64,000 bases of DNA from an uncultured Agromyces sp. (GTDB taxonomy: Bacteria > Actinomycetota > Actinomycetes > Actinomycetales > Microbacteriaceae): NCBI GenBank assembly GCA_913053875.1, contig CAJXGN010000002.1, positions 186,001-250,000 on the forward strand. The letters run 5' to 3'. Below are positions 24,681 through 32,508 of the stretch, one piece after another. The notes beneath the pieces are model-generated. The model had not been told where the DNA came from, made no database searches, and worked only from the letters and a program-made list of their open reading frames with translations. The position numbers were made by a program, and so were the translations under genes. The first letter of the stretch is position 1, and each line of letters begins with the position of its first letter.

Positions 24681-25940
24681 TCAGGCGCCCGCAGCGGTCG
24701 ACTTCCGTGCACCCGATGCGGCCGGCCGCTTCGCAGCGGAACGTGACCGCGCACCGCTTCCAGCGGCCCCCGCCCCGAGATCGCGCCGGAACCCCTCGGG
24801 CATGAAGAGGTCCGCGGGCGACAGCTCGGAGATCGACGAGTGCCCGAGGCCGAGCACGGCCGAGTCGAGCCCGCCGCGCAGGATGTCGAGCACGTTCTCG
24901 ACGCCCGCCTGTCCATTCGCCGCCAACCCCCAGAGGTACGCTCGCCCGATCATGACCGCCCGCGCGCCGAGCGCGAGCGCCTTCGCCACGTCGCCGCCGC
25001 GGCGGACGCCGCCGTCGAGCAGCACCTCGACCTGGTCGCCCACGGCCTCGGCGATGCCCGGCAGCATCCGGATCGACGCCGGCGTCGTGTCAAGGTTATT
25101 GCCGCCGTGGTTCGACACCGAGATGGCGGTGACGCCCGCGTCGACCGCGCGCTTCGCGTCGTCGATGCGGCCCACGCCCTTCAGCATGAACGGTCCGCCC
25201 CAGGTCTCGCGGAGCCAGGCGACGTCCTCCCACGACGGCGGCGGGGTCGACATCCACTCGCCGTACGCGCCGAAGAAGGTGGGCGGGTCGCCGTCGGGCG
25301 GGGCGAGGTTCGGCGCCGTGAGGTCGGGCACGCGACCGGTCTTCAGGAAGTCGAGCAGCCACGACGGCTTCGTCACCGCCTGCGGGGCGAACCGCATCGC
25401 GGCCTGCAGGGTGAGCTTCTCGGGGATCCACGGGCTGCCCCAGTCGCGCCCGTTCGAGAACGACCAGTCGAGCGTGGCGATGAGCCCCTTCGCCCCCGCC
25501 GCACGCGCGCGCTCCATGCGCTGCACCATGGCCTCGCGCGAGCCGCTCCAGTACAGCTGGAAGAACGTGTTGCCGTTCGCCGCGGCGACCTCCTCGACCG
25601 GCTTCGACGCGAACGAGCTGAGGCCCATGATCGTGCCCCGGTTCGCCGCGGCGCGCGCGACCGCGACCTCGCCCTCGGGGTGCACGGCCTGCACGCCCGT
25701 CGGCGAGATGAGCACAGGCAGCGAGATCGGGATGCCCATGACGGACGTGTCGAGCGACCGCTCCGGCTGGTGCCCGGCGACGTGCGGGGCGAACTGGAGC
25801 TCGGCGAACGCGCGCATGTTGTCGTCGATCGTCGCGCCGCGCTCCGAGCCCGCGACCAGTGCGCCGTACACCGAGCCCGGCAGTCGCCTCTTCGCGCGTC
25901 GCTGCGCCTCGGCCACCGTCTCGAACCATGTCCCGGCCAT
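24681..25940 (-). CDS. mftD: Pre-mycofactocin synthase MftD (FMN-dependent)
   Basis: A 419-residue flavoenzyme of the alpha-hydroxy-acid oxidase family that oxidatively deaminates the released MftE product to pre-mycofactocin. Visible features are FMN-barrel segments PVLISPTGVQAVHPEGE, FFQLYWSGSREAM, the Lys-containing PFMLKGVG, and ISVSNHGGNNLD with the catalytic His. The NN following the HGG is the MftD-type replacement of the Arg found in lactate oxidases. The C-terminal about 30 residues are a basic, Ala/Ser-rich tail. It sits 75 bases after the VWA gene and 18 before mftE. Confidence 0.93.
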   Translation of the reverse strand: MAGTWFETVAEAQRRAKRRLPGSVYGALVAGSERGATIDDNMRAFAELQFAPHVAGHQPERSLDTSVMGIPISLPVLISPTGVQAVHPEGEVAVARAAANRGTIMGLSSFASKPVEEVAAANGNTFFQLYWSGSREAMVQRMERARAAGAKGLIATLDWSFSNGRDWGSPWIPEKLTLQAAMRFAPQAVTKPSWLLDFLKTGRVPDLTAPNLAPPDGDPPTFFGAYGEWMSTPPPSWEDVAWLRETWGGPFMLKGVGRIDDAKRAVDAGVTAISVSNHGGNNLDTTPASIRMLPGIAEAVGDQVEVLLDGGVRRGGDVAKALALGARAVMIGRAYLWGLAANGQAGVENVLDILRGGLDSAVLGLGHSSISELSPADLFMPEGFRRDLGAGAAGSGARSRSAAKRPAASGARKSTAAGA

Positions 25941-26015
25941 CAGCGGCCTCCCCTCGTGTCGTCGGTCATGTCCACTCCTTCCTCGGGCGGCATCGCCGCC
26001 GAACTCCCGGCGGCA

Positions 26016-26993
26016 TCAGCCACCGAACATCTCGCTGATCGCGGGCGCCACCGCCCGCACGTCGCGCACCACGTGCAGCGTGCCCCGGCCGAGTCGGGCG
26101 AGCTCGCGCCCCAGCTCGACGTCGCGCTCCCCCGTCGAGTCGAGCAGCACGTCGAGCCGGGGCAGCCGCGCCGCGATCGGCCGGGGGTCGGGTCCGGCGT
26201 TGTGCACGCAGTCCGACAGCAGCACGACCCGCGAGTCGCGCAGCGGCGCTCCGGCGAGCTCCTTCGCGGCCAGCTCGAGCGGGAACGCCACGTTCGTGAG
26301 CCCCTGTGCGGGCAGCCGCATGATCGTGTCGACGAGTTCCATGGGCTGCACCGGCGCGCCGAGGTGCTGCAGCACCGCGGCATCCGACCAGAACGCGACG
26401 ACCGCCAGGTCGTCGTGCTGCAGCTCGCCCGCGAGCGCCCCCACCGTCGCGGCGGCGGTCAGGATGCGCTCGCCCTTCATCGACCCCGACACGTCGACGA
26501 CGAGCACGACCGAGCGCGTGGTGCGGATGCGCTCGCGCACCACGATGTCCTCGTCGTCGGGCACCGGCCGCTCGGCCAGCACCTCGATGGTCGCGTCGAG
26601 GTCGATCTCGTCGGACCCGCCCCGGTACGGCATGCTCCCGAGCTCGCCCATCCCCCGTCGCGAGGTCGCATCGCGCCGTGGCCGGGGCACGGCCAGCCGT
26701 GCGGCGATCTGGCGGGCGCGCTTCCGGGCGACCGGGTCGACGGATGCCTCGAGCTCGGGCGCGACCACGGCACCCTGCTCGTCCGTGAAGTCGCCGGCCA
26801 CCGATCCCGCACGAGCGGTCGCCCGCGAACGCGACCGACCGCCGGCGCGCAGCAGCATGCCGCCGGCGCCGGGGGTCGCATCGAACACGGTGGGGTCCTC
26901 CTGGAGCTGCTTCGGCTTGCGGCGCAAGGGCGTGCCCTGCTCCGTGCGGCGCTCGCGGCCCGACTCCCGCTGGATCGGCGAGTCGGCCGGCAC
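26016..26993 (-). CDS. VWA domain protein (CoxE-like) in the mycofactocin operon
   Basis: A 325-residue protein with a basic, low-complexity first half and a von Willebrand factor A domain from about residue 165. The metal-ion-dependent adhesion site is DVSGS in VVDVSGSMKGER, followed by the expected Thr (QGLTNV) and Asp (LLSDCVH) positions. Such proteins partner MoxR ATPases as chaperone or metal-insertion modules for redox enzymes. The GTG at 26993 begins six bases after the MoxR stop, so the pair is coupled. Within this operon it may mature MftD or an MFT-dependent enzyme; that is inference, as the pair is not part of the known mft set. Confidence 0.85.
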   Translation of the reverse strand: MPADSPIQRESGRERRTEQGTPLRRKPKQLQEDPTVFDATPGAGGMLLRAGGRSRSRATARAGSVAGDFTDEQGAVVAPELEASVDPVARKRARQIAARLAVPRPRRDATSRRGMGELGSMPYRGGSDEIDLDATIEVLAERPVPDDEDIVVRERIRTTRSVVLVVDVSGSMKGERILTAAATVGALAGELQHDDLAVVAFWSDAAVLQHLGAPVQPMELVDTIMRLPAQGLTNVAFPLELAAKELAGAPLRDSRVVLLSDCVHNAGPDPRPIAARLPRLDVLLDSTGERDVELGRELARLGRGTLHVVRDVRAVAPAISEMFGG

Positions 26994-26999
26994 GGCCCT

Positions 27000-27959
27000 T
27001 CATCCCGGCGCGGCAGTCGCCGGCTCGAGCACGAAGCGGTCCTCCCAGATCTCGCGCAGCACCCGCTCGGGCGTCGTCTCGGCGGCCTCGTCGAGGTGGA
27101 TGCGGCCCGAGAGCGACACGATCATCGCGTCGAGCACCATGGCCGGGTACTGCTCCTGCTCGGGCGAGCGGATGCCCCGCATCTCGGCGAGTTCGGTGCC
27201 GACGAGCACGCAGTCGATCGCGCCGCGCACGCTCGACCCCTGCCGCACGTCGGGGTGGGTGCGGGTCGCGCGGGTCACGGCGACCGCGTCGCGCACGAGC
27301 CGTTCGCCCACCGCGCCCCGCGCGCCCGAGCGGAGTGCGGCGATGCGCTCCTCGGCCTCGGCGTCCTGGTAGTCGACGGCGAGCCGGTTGAGCCGGTCGT
27401 GCACGCTCGTCGAGAGGCGCGTGGTGCCGATGTTGTCGTACGGGTTCATCGACGCGATGACCCGGAAGGTCGCCTTGGCGCGGATGCGCCCGACCCGCGG
27501 CACCGCGATCGACCGGTCGGCCATCGCGGTGAGCAGCGTGTTGATGGTGTCCTCGGGCGCGCGGTTGAACTCCTCGATGTAGAGGAACCCGCCCTGCTGC
27601 ATCGCCTCCACGAGGGGCCCGGCGACGAAGTTGTCGGCGCTGTAGTCCTCGCGCAGCACGCGCGCCGGGTTGTGGTGGCCGACGAGCTTCGCCGGCGTGA
27701 GGTCGGCGTTGCCCTCGACGAAGAGCAGGGGGATGCCCCAGTCGGCCGTGATCGCGGTGAGCATCGTGGTCTTGCTCGTGCCGGGCGGTCCCTCGAGCAG
27801 GATGTCCCGCCCGGCGGCGACCGCCGCGAGCGTCAGCTCGAGCTCCCGTTCCCGGCCCACGATGTTCGCCGCGATGCGCCGGCGCCGTTCGGCGAGATCG
27901 CCGCCCGTCGCCGCGCGATCGACGTCCGTCGGGGCATCCGTCACCTGTTCCTCGCCCAT
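27000..27959 (-). CDS. MoxR-family AAA+ ATPase in the mycofactocin operon
   Basis: A 319-residue AAA+ ATPase. Walker A is GPPGTSKT at residues 57-64, Walker B is FLYIEEFNRA, sensor 1 is VIASMNPYDN, and the DRLNRLAVDY segment follows, all as in MoxR proteins. MoxR ATPases work with VWA proteins to activate or load cofactors into enzymes, and the VWA partner follows directly. The ATG at 27959 has GGAGGGGAG immediately upstream and lies 11 bases after the SDR gene. Its position between MFT-coupled dehydrogenases and mftD suggests that some step of MFT enzyme maturation needs ATP-driven remodelling; no target can be named. Confidence 0.9.
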   Translation of the reverse strand: MGEEQVTDAPTDVDRAATGGDLAERRRRIAANIVGRERELELTLAAVAAGRDILLEGPPGTSKTTMLTAITADWGIPLLFVEGNADLTPAKLVGHHNPARVLREDYSADNFVAGPLVEAMQQGGFLYIEEFNRAPEDTINTLLTAMADRSIAVPRVGRIRAKATFRVIASMNPYDNIGTTRLSTSVHDRLNRLAVDYQDAEAEERIAALRSGARGAVGERLVRDAVAVTRATRTHPDVRQGSSVRGAIDCVLVGTELAEMRGIRSPEQEQYPAMVLDAMIVSLSGRIHLDEAAETTPERVLREIWEDRFVLEPATAAPG

Positions 27960-27970
27960 GCGCTCCCCTC

Positions 27971-28804
27971 CTACTTCACCGCCGCGCCGGCGTCGACCGG
28001 CAGCGGGACGCCGGTGATGTACCGGGCCTCGTCGGATGCCAGGAACAGCACCGCGTTCGAGATGTCGACGGCCTCGACCCACGGGATGGGCAGCGCATTG
28101 ATCGCGCCCGCGCCCTCGGCGAAGTCGTCCTTCGTCGGGTTCTCGAGGTCGGGCCGGAACAGCCGGTAGATGGCGTCGTTCTGCACCATCGGCGTGTCCA
28201 CGACCGTGGGGTGCACGCTGTTCACGCGGATCATGTCGGGCGCCAGCTCGAGGGCGAGCGTCTTCATGAGCCCGACCACGCCGTGCTTGGCCGACACGTA
28301 GTGCGAGATGTTCTCGAACGCGAACAGCCCGGCGTCGGAGCTCGTCAGGATCATCGACCCGCCGTTGCCGCCGGCGCGGATGTGCGGAATGGCCGCCTTG
28401 CAGCTGCGCCACACCCCGTTGAGGTTGATGTCGGTCATGTTGACCCACTCGTCCTCGGGGATGTCCTCGGCCCGGTTGAACCGGCCCGCGATGCCCGCGT
28501 TGGCGCACACGATGTCGAGCCGGCCGAGCTGGGCGACGCCCTCGTCGACGGCCCGCTTTACCTGGTCGAAGTCGCGCACGTCGGCCTTCGACGCGACGAT
28601 GCGCCGGTCGAGTGCCTCGACCTGGCGCACGGTCTCCGCGAGGTCCTCCTCGGTCGCCGGATCGTACGGGTTCTCCTCGAACCGCTCGCACGCGTCGATC
28701 GCGATGATGTCGGCGCCCTCCTGGGCCAGTCGCACCGCGTGGCTGCGACCCTGTCCTCGTGCGGCGCCCGTGATGAACGCCACCTTCCCCTCCACACGCC
28801 CCAT
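27971..28804 (-). CDS. Mycofactocin-coupled SDR family oxidoreductase (third paralog)
   Basis: A 277-residue short-chain dehydrogenase. The nucleotide site is TGAARGQG near residue 13, with CANAG, a catalytic Ser in ILTSSDAG, and the YVSAKHG catalytic Tyr/Lys. The segment around residues 40-70 (ACERFEENPYDPATEEDLAE) is the insertion typical of MFT-coupled SDRs, which hold NAD tightly and pass electrons to mycofactocin instead of exchanging NAD(H). The substrate is probably an alcohol. It is separated from the second paralog by a strong hairpin and followed 11 bases later by the MoxR gene. Confidence 0.9.
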   Translation of the reverse strand: MGRVEGKVAFITGAARGQGRSHAVRLAQEGADIIAIDACERFEENPYDPATEEDLAETVRQVEALDRRIVASKADVRDFDQVKRAVDEGVAQLGRLDIVCANAGIAGRFNRAEDIPEDEWVNMTDINLNGVWRSCKAAIPHIRAGGNGGSMILTSSDAGLFAFENISHYVSAKHGVVGLMKTLALELAPDMIRVNSVHPTVVDTPMVQNDAIYRLFRPDLENPTKDDFAEGAGAINALPIPWVEAVDISNAVLFLASDEARYITGVPLPVDAGAAVK

Positions 28805-28845
28805 CGCGTGCTCCTTCCCTCATGGCGGGGGTCGCCCGCCGGTTC

Positions 28846-28882
28846 CGGATGCCTCGGGGCGGGTGCCGCCCCGAGGCATCCG
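28846..28882 (-). terminator. Strong hairpin inside the mft operon, built from GGATGCC/GGCATCC inverted pair
   Basis: A perfect 17-bp stem (28846-28862 with 28866-28882) has a 3-nt loop. It starts four bases after the stop of the second SDR gene and precedes the third SDR gene. There is no T-run, so it could terminate, attenuate or stabilise transcripts. Confidence 0.7.
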
Positions 28883-28886
28883 CGGT

Positions 28887-29696
28887 TCAGTACTGCGTGT
28901 TGCCCGCGTCGACGGTCATCGCCATCGCGGTGACGTACCGCGACTCGTCGGAGGCGAGGAACAGCACGGCGTTCGACTGGTCGCGCGGCTCGGTCACCTC
29001 GATCGGCAGCGAGTTGGTGAGCATGCCGGCGAGGCGCGGGTTGGCTTCGAGCATGCGCGGGTACTCGGCGCCCATCTGCCCCATGTCGGTGGCGACACCG
29101 GTCGGATGCAGCGAGTTGACGCGGATGTTGTGCATCGCCAGCTCGTGCGCGAACGCCTTCGTCAGCCCGGTCACGCCGAACTTCGACGCGACGTACGGCG
29201 TGATGAACGGCAACCCCTTGAGGCCCGCCGCAGAGCTGGTGAGGATGATCGAGCCGCCGCCGGCCGCGATCAGGTGCGGCGCGGTGAGGCGCACGGTGTT
29301 CCAGACGCCCTTGAGGTTGGTGTCGACCGTGTCGTCCCAGATCTCCTCGGTCACCTCGTCCCACGGGGCGACGATGCAGATGCCCGCGTTGCCGACGACG
29401 ATGTCGAGGTGGCCGAGCTCGGCCACGCCCTCGTCGACGGCCGCCTTCATGGCCGCCGCGTCGCGCACGTCGGCCTCCCTGGCGACGATGCGCCGGTCGA
29501 GCGCCTCGACCTGCCGGACGGTCTCCTCGAGGTCCTCCGGGGTCGCGTGCGGGTACTGGAGGTTCGGGATCGGCCCGCAGACGTCGACCGCGATGATGTC
29601 GGCGCCCTCTTCGGCGAGTCGCAGCGCGTGGCTGCGCCCCTGCCCGCGGGCCGCTCCGGTGACGAAGGCGACCTTGCCTTCCACTCGTCCTGCCAT
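28887..29696 (-). CDS. Mycofactocin-coupled SDR family oxidoreductase (second paralog)
   Basis: A 269-residue SDR paralog. TGAARGQG is the dinucleotide-binding loop, VVGNAGI replaces the usual NNAG, the catalytic set is ILTSSAAG with YVASKFG, and the family insertion (VCGPIPNLQYPHATPEDLEE) is present. It differs from its neighbours in the substrate-side loop near residues 190-220, so it probably accepts a different alcohol. It lies 33 bases after the first paralog and is followed by the hairpin at 28846-28882. Confidence 0.9.
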   Translation of the reverse strand: MAGRVEGKVAFVTGAARGQGRSHALRLAEEGADIIAVDVCGPIPNLQYPHATPEDLEETVRQVEALDRRIVAREADVRDAAAMKAAVDEGVAELGHLDIVVGNAGICIVAPWDEVTEEIWDDTVDTNLKGVWNTVRLTAPHLIAAGGGSIILTSSAAGLKGLPFITPYVASKFGVTGLTKAFAHELAMHNIRVNSLHPTGVATDMGQMGAEYPRMLEANPRLAGMLTNSLPIEVTEPRDQSNAVLFLASDESRYVTAMAMTVDAGNTQY

Positions 29697-29729
29697 GTTC
29701 GTTCGTTCCTTCCTGTCGGTTCGGTCGGG

Positions 29730-30548
29730 TCAGCGCTTGTTGAGGAATCCTGCGTCCACCGGCAGCGTGACGCCGGTCACGTAGCGGGCGGCGTCGGAGG
29801 CGAGCCAGACGATCGCGTTCGAGATGTCGACCGCTTCGATCATCGGCACCGGCAGCGCGTTCGCCATGGCGTTCGAGAGGCTGGGATCGGACTCCAGGAA
29901 CTCCTGCATCACGTCGTTCACGACCATCGGCGTGTTCACGCCGGTGGGGTGCACGGTGTTCACGCGGATCGAGTGCTCGGCCAGCTGGTTCGCGTAGCTG
30001 CGCATGAGGCCGACCACGCCGTGCTTCGCCGCCGTGTAGCCGAGCCCGCCAGGGGTGTTGCCGCCGATGCCGGCGATGCCCGCAGTCGAGCTGGTCAGCA
30101 CGATCGCGCCGCCCTTGCCGTGCGCGATCATCGACGGCTTGACGACCTCGACCGTGTGGTAGACACCGGTGAGGTTGACGTCGATGACGTCCTGCCACTC
30201 CTCCGGTACCGGATTCATCGACAGCGGCGCGATGCCGGCGTTGGCCGACACGATCTGCACGTCGCCGAGCTCGGCGACGCCCGCGTCGAAGGCCGCCTGC
30301 ATCGCGTCGCGGTCGCGCACGTCGGCCTCGACGGCGTGGATGCGCCGGTCGAGCGCCTCGACCTGTGCGACCGTCTCCGCGAGGTCCTCCGGCGTCGACA
30401 TCGGGTATCCGACGGTCTCGATCTGCTTGCAGAGGTCGATCGCGATGATGTCGGCGCCCTCCTCGGCGAGGCGAACCGCGTGCGCCCTGCCCTGGCCGCG
30501 CGCGGCGCCCGTGATGAAGGCGACCTTGCCCTCGAGTTGTCCTGCCAT
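29730..30548 (-). CDS. Mycofactocin-coupled SDR family oxidoreductase (first paralog)
   Basis: A 272-residue SDR directly after mftC. It has [15 protein letters not shown], a Ser in VLTSSTAG and YTAAKHG as the catalytic set, and the MFT-SDR insertion around [19 protein letters not shown]. The ATG at 30548 is chosen over the longer open frame because a ribosome-like GGAAAGG lies just upstream on the minus strand and alignment with the other two paralogs begins here (MAG.LEGKVAF). The 96-bp gap to mftC contains a hairpin, so it may have its own level of expression. Confidence 0.9.
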   Translation of the reverse strand: MAGQLEGKVAFITGAARGQGRAHAVRLAEEGADIIAIDLCKQIETVGYPMSTPEDLAETVAQVEALDRRIHAVEADVRDRDAMQAAFDAGVAELGDVQIVSANAGIAPLSMNPVPEEWQDVIDVNLTGVYHTVEVVKPSMIAHGKGGAIVLTSSTAGIAGIGGNTPGGLGYTAAKHGVVGLMRSYANQLAEHSIRVNTVHPTGVNTPMVVNDVMQEFLESDPSLSNAMANALPVPMIEAVDISNAIVWLASDAARYVTGVTLPVDAGFLNKR

Positions 30549-30595
30549 GGTGTTGCACCCTTTCCTTCCGGGCGCGCCGGACGGCCCGTGGACAC

Positions 30596-30632
30596 GCACG
30601 GCCGCACCACGACCGCGTCGTCGCGGCCGTGC
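30596..30632 (-). terminator. Hairpin between mftC and the first SDR gene
   Basis: Inverted arms GCACGGCCGC (30596-30605) and GCGGCCGTGC (30623-30632) enclose a 17-nt region that can pair further. It lies 12 bases after the mftC stop on the minus strand and may limit read-through from mftABC or shape the mRNA end. Confidence 0.5.
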
Positions 30633-30644
30633 CGTGGTCGGGTC

Positions 30645-32003
30645 TCACGCGAGTCGGGGCGGAGCGCCTCCCTCGTGGCGCCGGTCGGCGCCGCTCTGCT
30701 TCGTGTCGAAGTCGTTCCCCTGCGCCTGGGCGAGCGTCGCGGCGAAGCCCGCGAGCGGGCTCTCGGCGCACGCGCTGACCGGCGGTGCCTGGAGGTCCTC
30801 CCGGCGCGAGAGCGTGAGGCGTACCGGTCCCATGCCGTTCGGGCCCGTACGCGGGCGGGGCGGCGAGGTGCGGTGCGAGTGGTCGCCGGAGTGCTTCGGG
30901 AGGTCCGCGGCGGCCGCGCGCTGCTCGAGCGCCTGCTCGCCGTAGCCCTGCACGCACTCGGGGTCGGGCCCGTCGAGCGGCAGGCCGGTGAAGAACTTCG
31001 CCGCCATGCATCCGCCCTTGCACGTGTCGTAGAACTGGCAGGACGAGCACGCGCCGCCCGACTGCGGCGAGCGCAGTCGGCCGAACAGCTCCGACTCGCG
31101 CCAGACCTGCTGGAAGCCCCCGACCTCGCGCACGTTGCCGGCGAGGAACTCGTCGTGGATCGCGAACGGGCAGGCGTAGACGTCGCCGATCGGATCGATC
31201 AGGCACACCACGCGGCCGGCCCCGCAGAGGTTCAGCCCGGGCAGCGCCTGGCCGTACGCGGAGAGGTGGAAGAACGAGTCGCCGGTCAGCACGTCCTCGC
31301 CGTGCGCAACGAGCCAGTCGTAGAGCTCGCGCTGCTGGTCGGCGGTGGGGTGCAGTTCGTCCCACACGTCGGCGCCGCGGCCCGAGGGCCGCAGGCGCGT
31401 GAGGCGCAGCTGCGCGCCGTACTCGTCGGCGATGGCCTTGAAGTCGTCGAGCTGCGAGATGTTCTGCCGGGTGCAGACCACCGAGAGCTTGAAGTTGCGC
31501 ATGCCCGCGTCGCGGAGGTTCCGCATGGCGCGGACCGCCGTGTCGTACGAGCCGGGGCCGCGGACGTGGTCGTTCACGTCGGGCGTCGCGCCGTCGAGCG
31601 AGACCTGCACGTCGACGTAGTCGTTCGCGGCGAGGCGCTCGGCGACCTCGGGCGTGATCTTCACCCCGTTGGTGGAGAACTTCACGCCCACGTGGTGCGC
31701 GGTCGCGTAGTCGACCAGCTCCCAGAAGTCGCTGCGCACGGTCGGCTCGCCGCCGCCGATGTTCACGTAGAACACCTGCATCCGCTCGAGCTCGTCGATG
31801 ACCGCCTTGCACTCCTCGGTCGAGAGTTCGCGCGGGTCGCGGCGGCCCGAGCTCGACAGGCAGTGCACGCACGAGAGGTTGCACGCGTAGGTGAGCTCCC
31901 AGGTGAGGCAGATCGGGGCGTCGAGCCCGAGCTCGAAGTGGTCGACCAGGCGCTTGGGCGCAGGCGGGGGGGCGGCCTGGACCGGGGCATCCGTCAGTGT
32001 CAT
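30645..32003 (-). CDS. mftC: Mycofactocin radical SAM maturase MftC
   Basis: A 452-residue radical SAM/SPASM enzyme that acts on the C-terminal Val-Tyr of MftA, first decarboxylating the tyrosine and then forming a carbon-carbon crosslink. The radical SAM cluster motif is CNLSCVHC (Cys41, Cys45, Cys48), with the GGGEP motif nearby. The SPASM domain near residues 260-360 supplies further Cys, including GDVYACPF and CSSCQFYDTCKGGC. The last about 85 residues are a low-complexity extension. The ATG at 32003 overlaps the mftB stop as ATGA. Confidence 0.95.
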   Translation of the reverse strand: MTLTDAPVQAAPPPAPKRLVDHFELGLDAPICLTWELTYACNLSCVHCLSSSGRRDPRELSTEECKAVIDELERMQVFYVNIGGGEPTVRSDFWELVDYATAHHVGVKFSTNGVKITPEVAERLAANDYVDVQVSLDGATPDVNDHVRGPGSYDTAVRAMRNLRDAGMRNFKLSVVCTRQNISQLDDFKAIADEYGAQLRLTRLRPSGRGADVWDELHPTADQQRELYDWLVAHGEDVLTGDSFFHLSAYGQALPGLNLCGAGRVVCLIDPIGDVYACPFAIHDEFLAGNVREVGGFQQVWRESELFGRLRSPQSGGACSSCQFYDTCKGGCMAAKFFTGLPLDGPDPECVQGYGEQALEQRAAAADLPKHSGDHSHRTSPPRPRTGPNGMGPVRLTLSRREDLQAPPVSACAESPLAGFAATLAQAQGNDFDTKQSGADRRHEGGAPPRLA

Positions 32004-32290
32004 GCGGCCCGCTCCCCTGCGTCGCGCGGCGCGATCATGCGCGACTCGGCGAGCGTGCCGAGTGCGCGCAGGTACGTCGGCAGGTGCGTCTCGGCCACCC
32101 CGGCGTCGATGCAGGCGGCGCGGGCGCTCGGGGCATCCGCCAGCCGTTCGACCACGTCGAGCAGCGTGCGGTCCTTCAGGAACGACAGCCGGCGCGTGCC
32201 GAAGTGGTAGAGCAGCGCGCCGAACGGTTCGGGGCGTACGGAGACCTGCGGATGCAGGGTCCAGGTGGAGTCGGGATCGATCGAAGCCAT
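32000..32290 (-). CDS. mftB: Mycofactocin precursor-binding chaperone MftB (PqqD-like)
   Basis: A 96-residue PqqD-like RiPP recognition protein that binds the MftA leader and presents it to MftC. The segment WTLHPQVSVRPEPFGALLYHFGTRRLSFLKDRTL is the family core. The ATG at 32290 is 11 bases after the mftA stop; a longer in-frame start at 32317 would overlap mftA and is less likely. There is no strong ribosome site, so coupling to mftA translation is probable. Confidence 0.92.
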   Translation of the reverse strand: MASIDPDSTWTLHPQVSVRPEPFGALLYHFGTRRLSFLKDRTLLDVVERLADAPSARAACIDAGVAETHLPTYLRALGTLAESRMIAPRDAGERAA

Positions 32291-32301
32291 GGCGAGCGCG
32301 G

Positions 32302-32412
32302 TCAGTAGACGCCGCACATGCCGTCGATCGAGACCTCCTCGACGAGCGAATCGGCTTCGACGATGTCGTCGGCTGCCTGCTGGGAGTCGTCGACCGGGTT
32401 CATTCGAGTCAT
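32302..32412 (-). CDS. mftA: Mycofactocin precursor peptide MftA
   Basis: A 36-residue ribosomal precursor peptide. The C-terminus IDGMCGVY is the diagnostic mycofactocin core, and the terminal Val-Tyr becomes the cofactor; the acidic N-terminal part is the leader. The ATG at 32412 is preceded by GAGGAG at the right distance, and the next ATG (32403) would remove three residues. It is the first gene of the minus-strand operon, with mftB and mftC following directly. Confidence 0.96.
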   Translation of the reverse strand: MTRMNPVDDSQQAADDIVEADSLVEEVSIDGMCGVY

Positions 32413-32466
32413 GGGATGCTCCTCATGTGCGGGTCGCCCTCGTTGGCGTCCCCTCGCGATGTGGAC

Positions 32467-32491
32467 GATACTAATGGCACTCGGTGCCGAT
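32467..32491. promoter_or_regulatory. Divergent mftA/mftR promoter with candidate MftR operator
   Basis: In the 96-bp gap, GATACT (32467-32472) is a -10-like box for mftR, and the overlapping TAGTAT on the minus strand (32468-32473) is one for mftA. Next to them lies the dyad GGCAC-TCG-GTGCC (32476-32488), which falls in the spacer of the mftA promoter. That position suits repression by the adjacent TetR-family MftR. Confidence 0.55.
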
Positions 32492-32508
32492 GGGAAGGGG
32501 GTGCGACG

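Noticed and set aside
24183-24746. Plus-strand frames within the mftE/mftD region
   Set aside because: They are antisense to well-supported mft genes and encode Arg-rich low-complexity strings.
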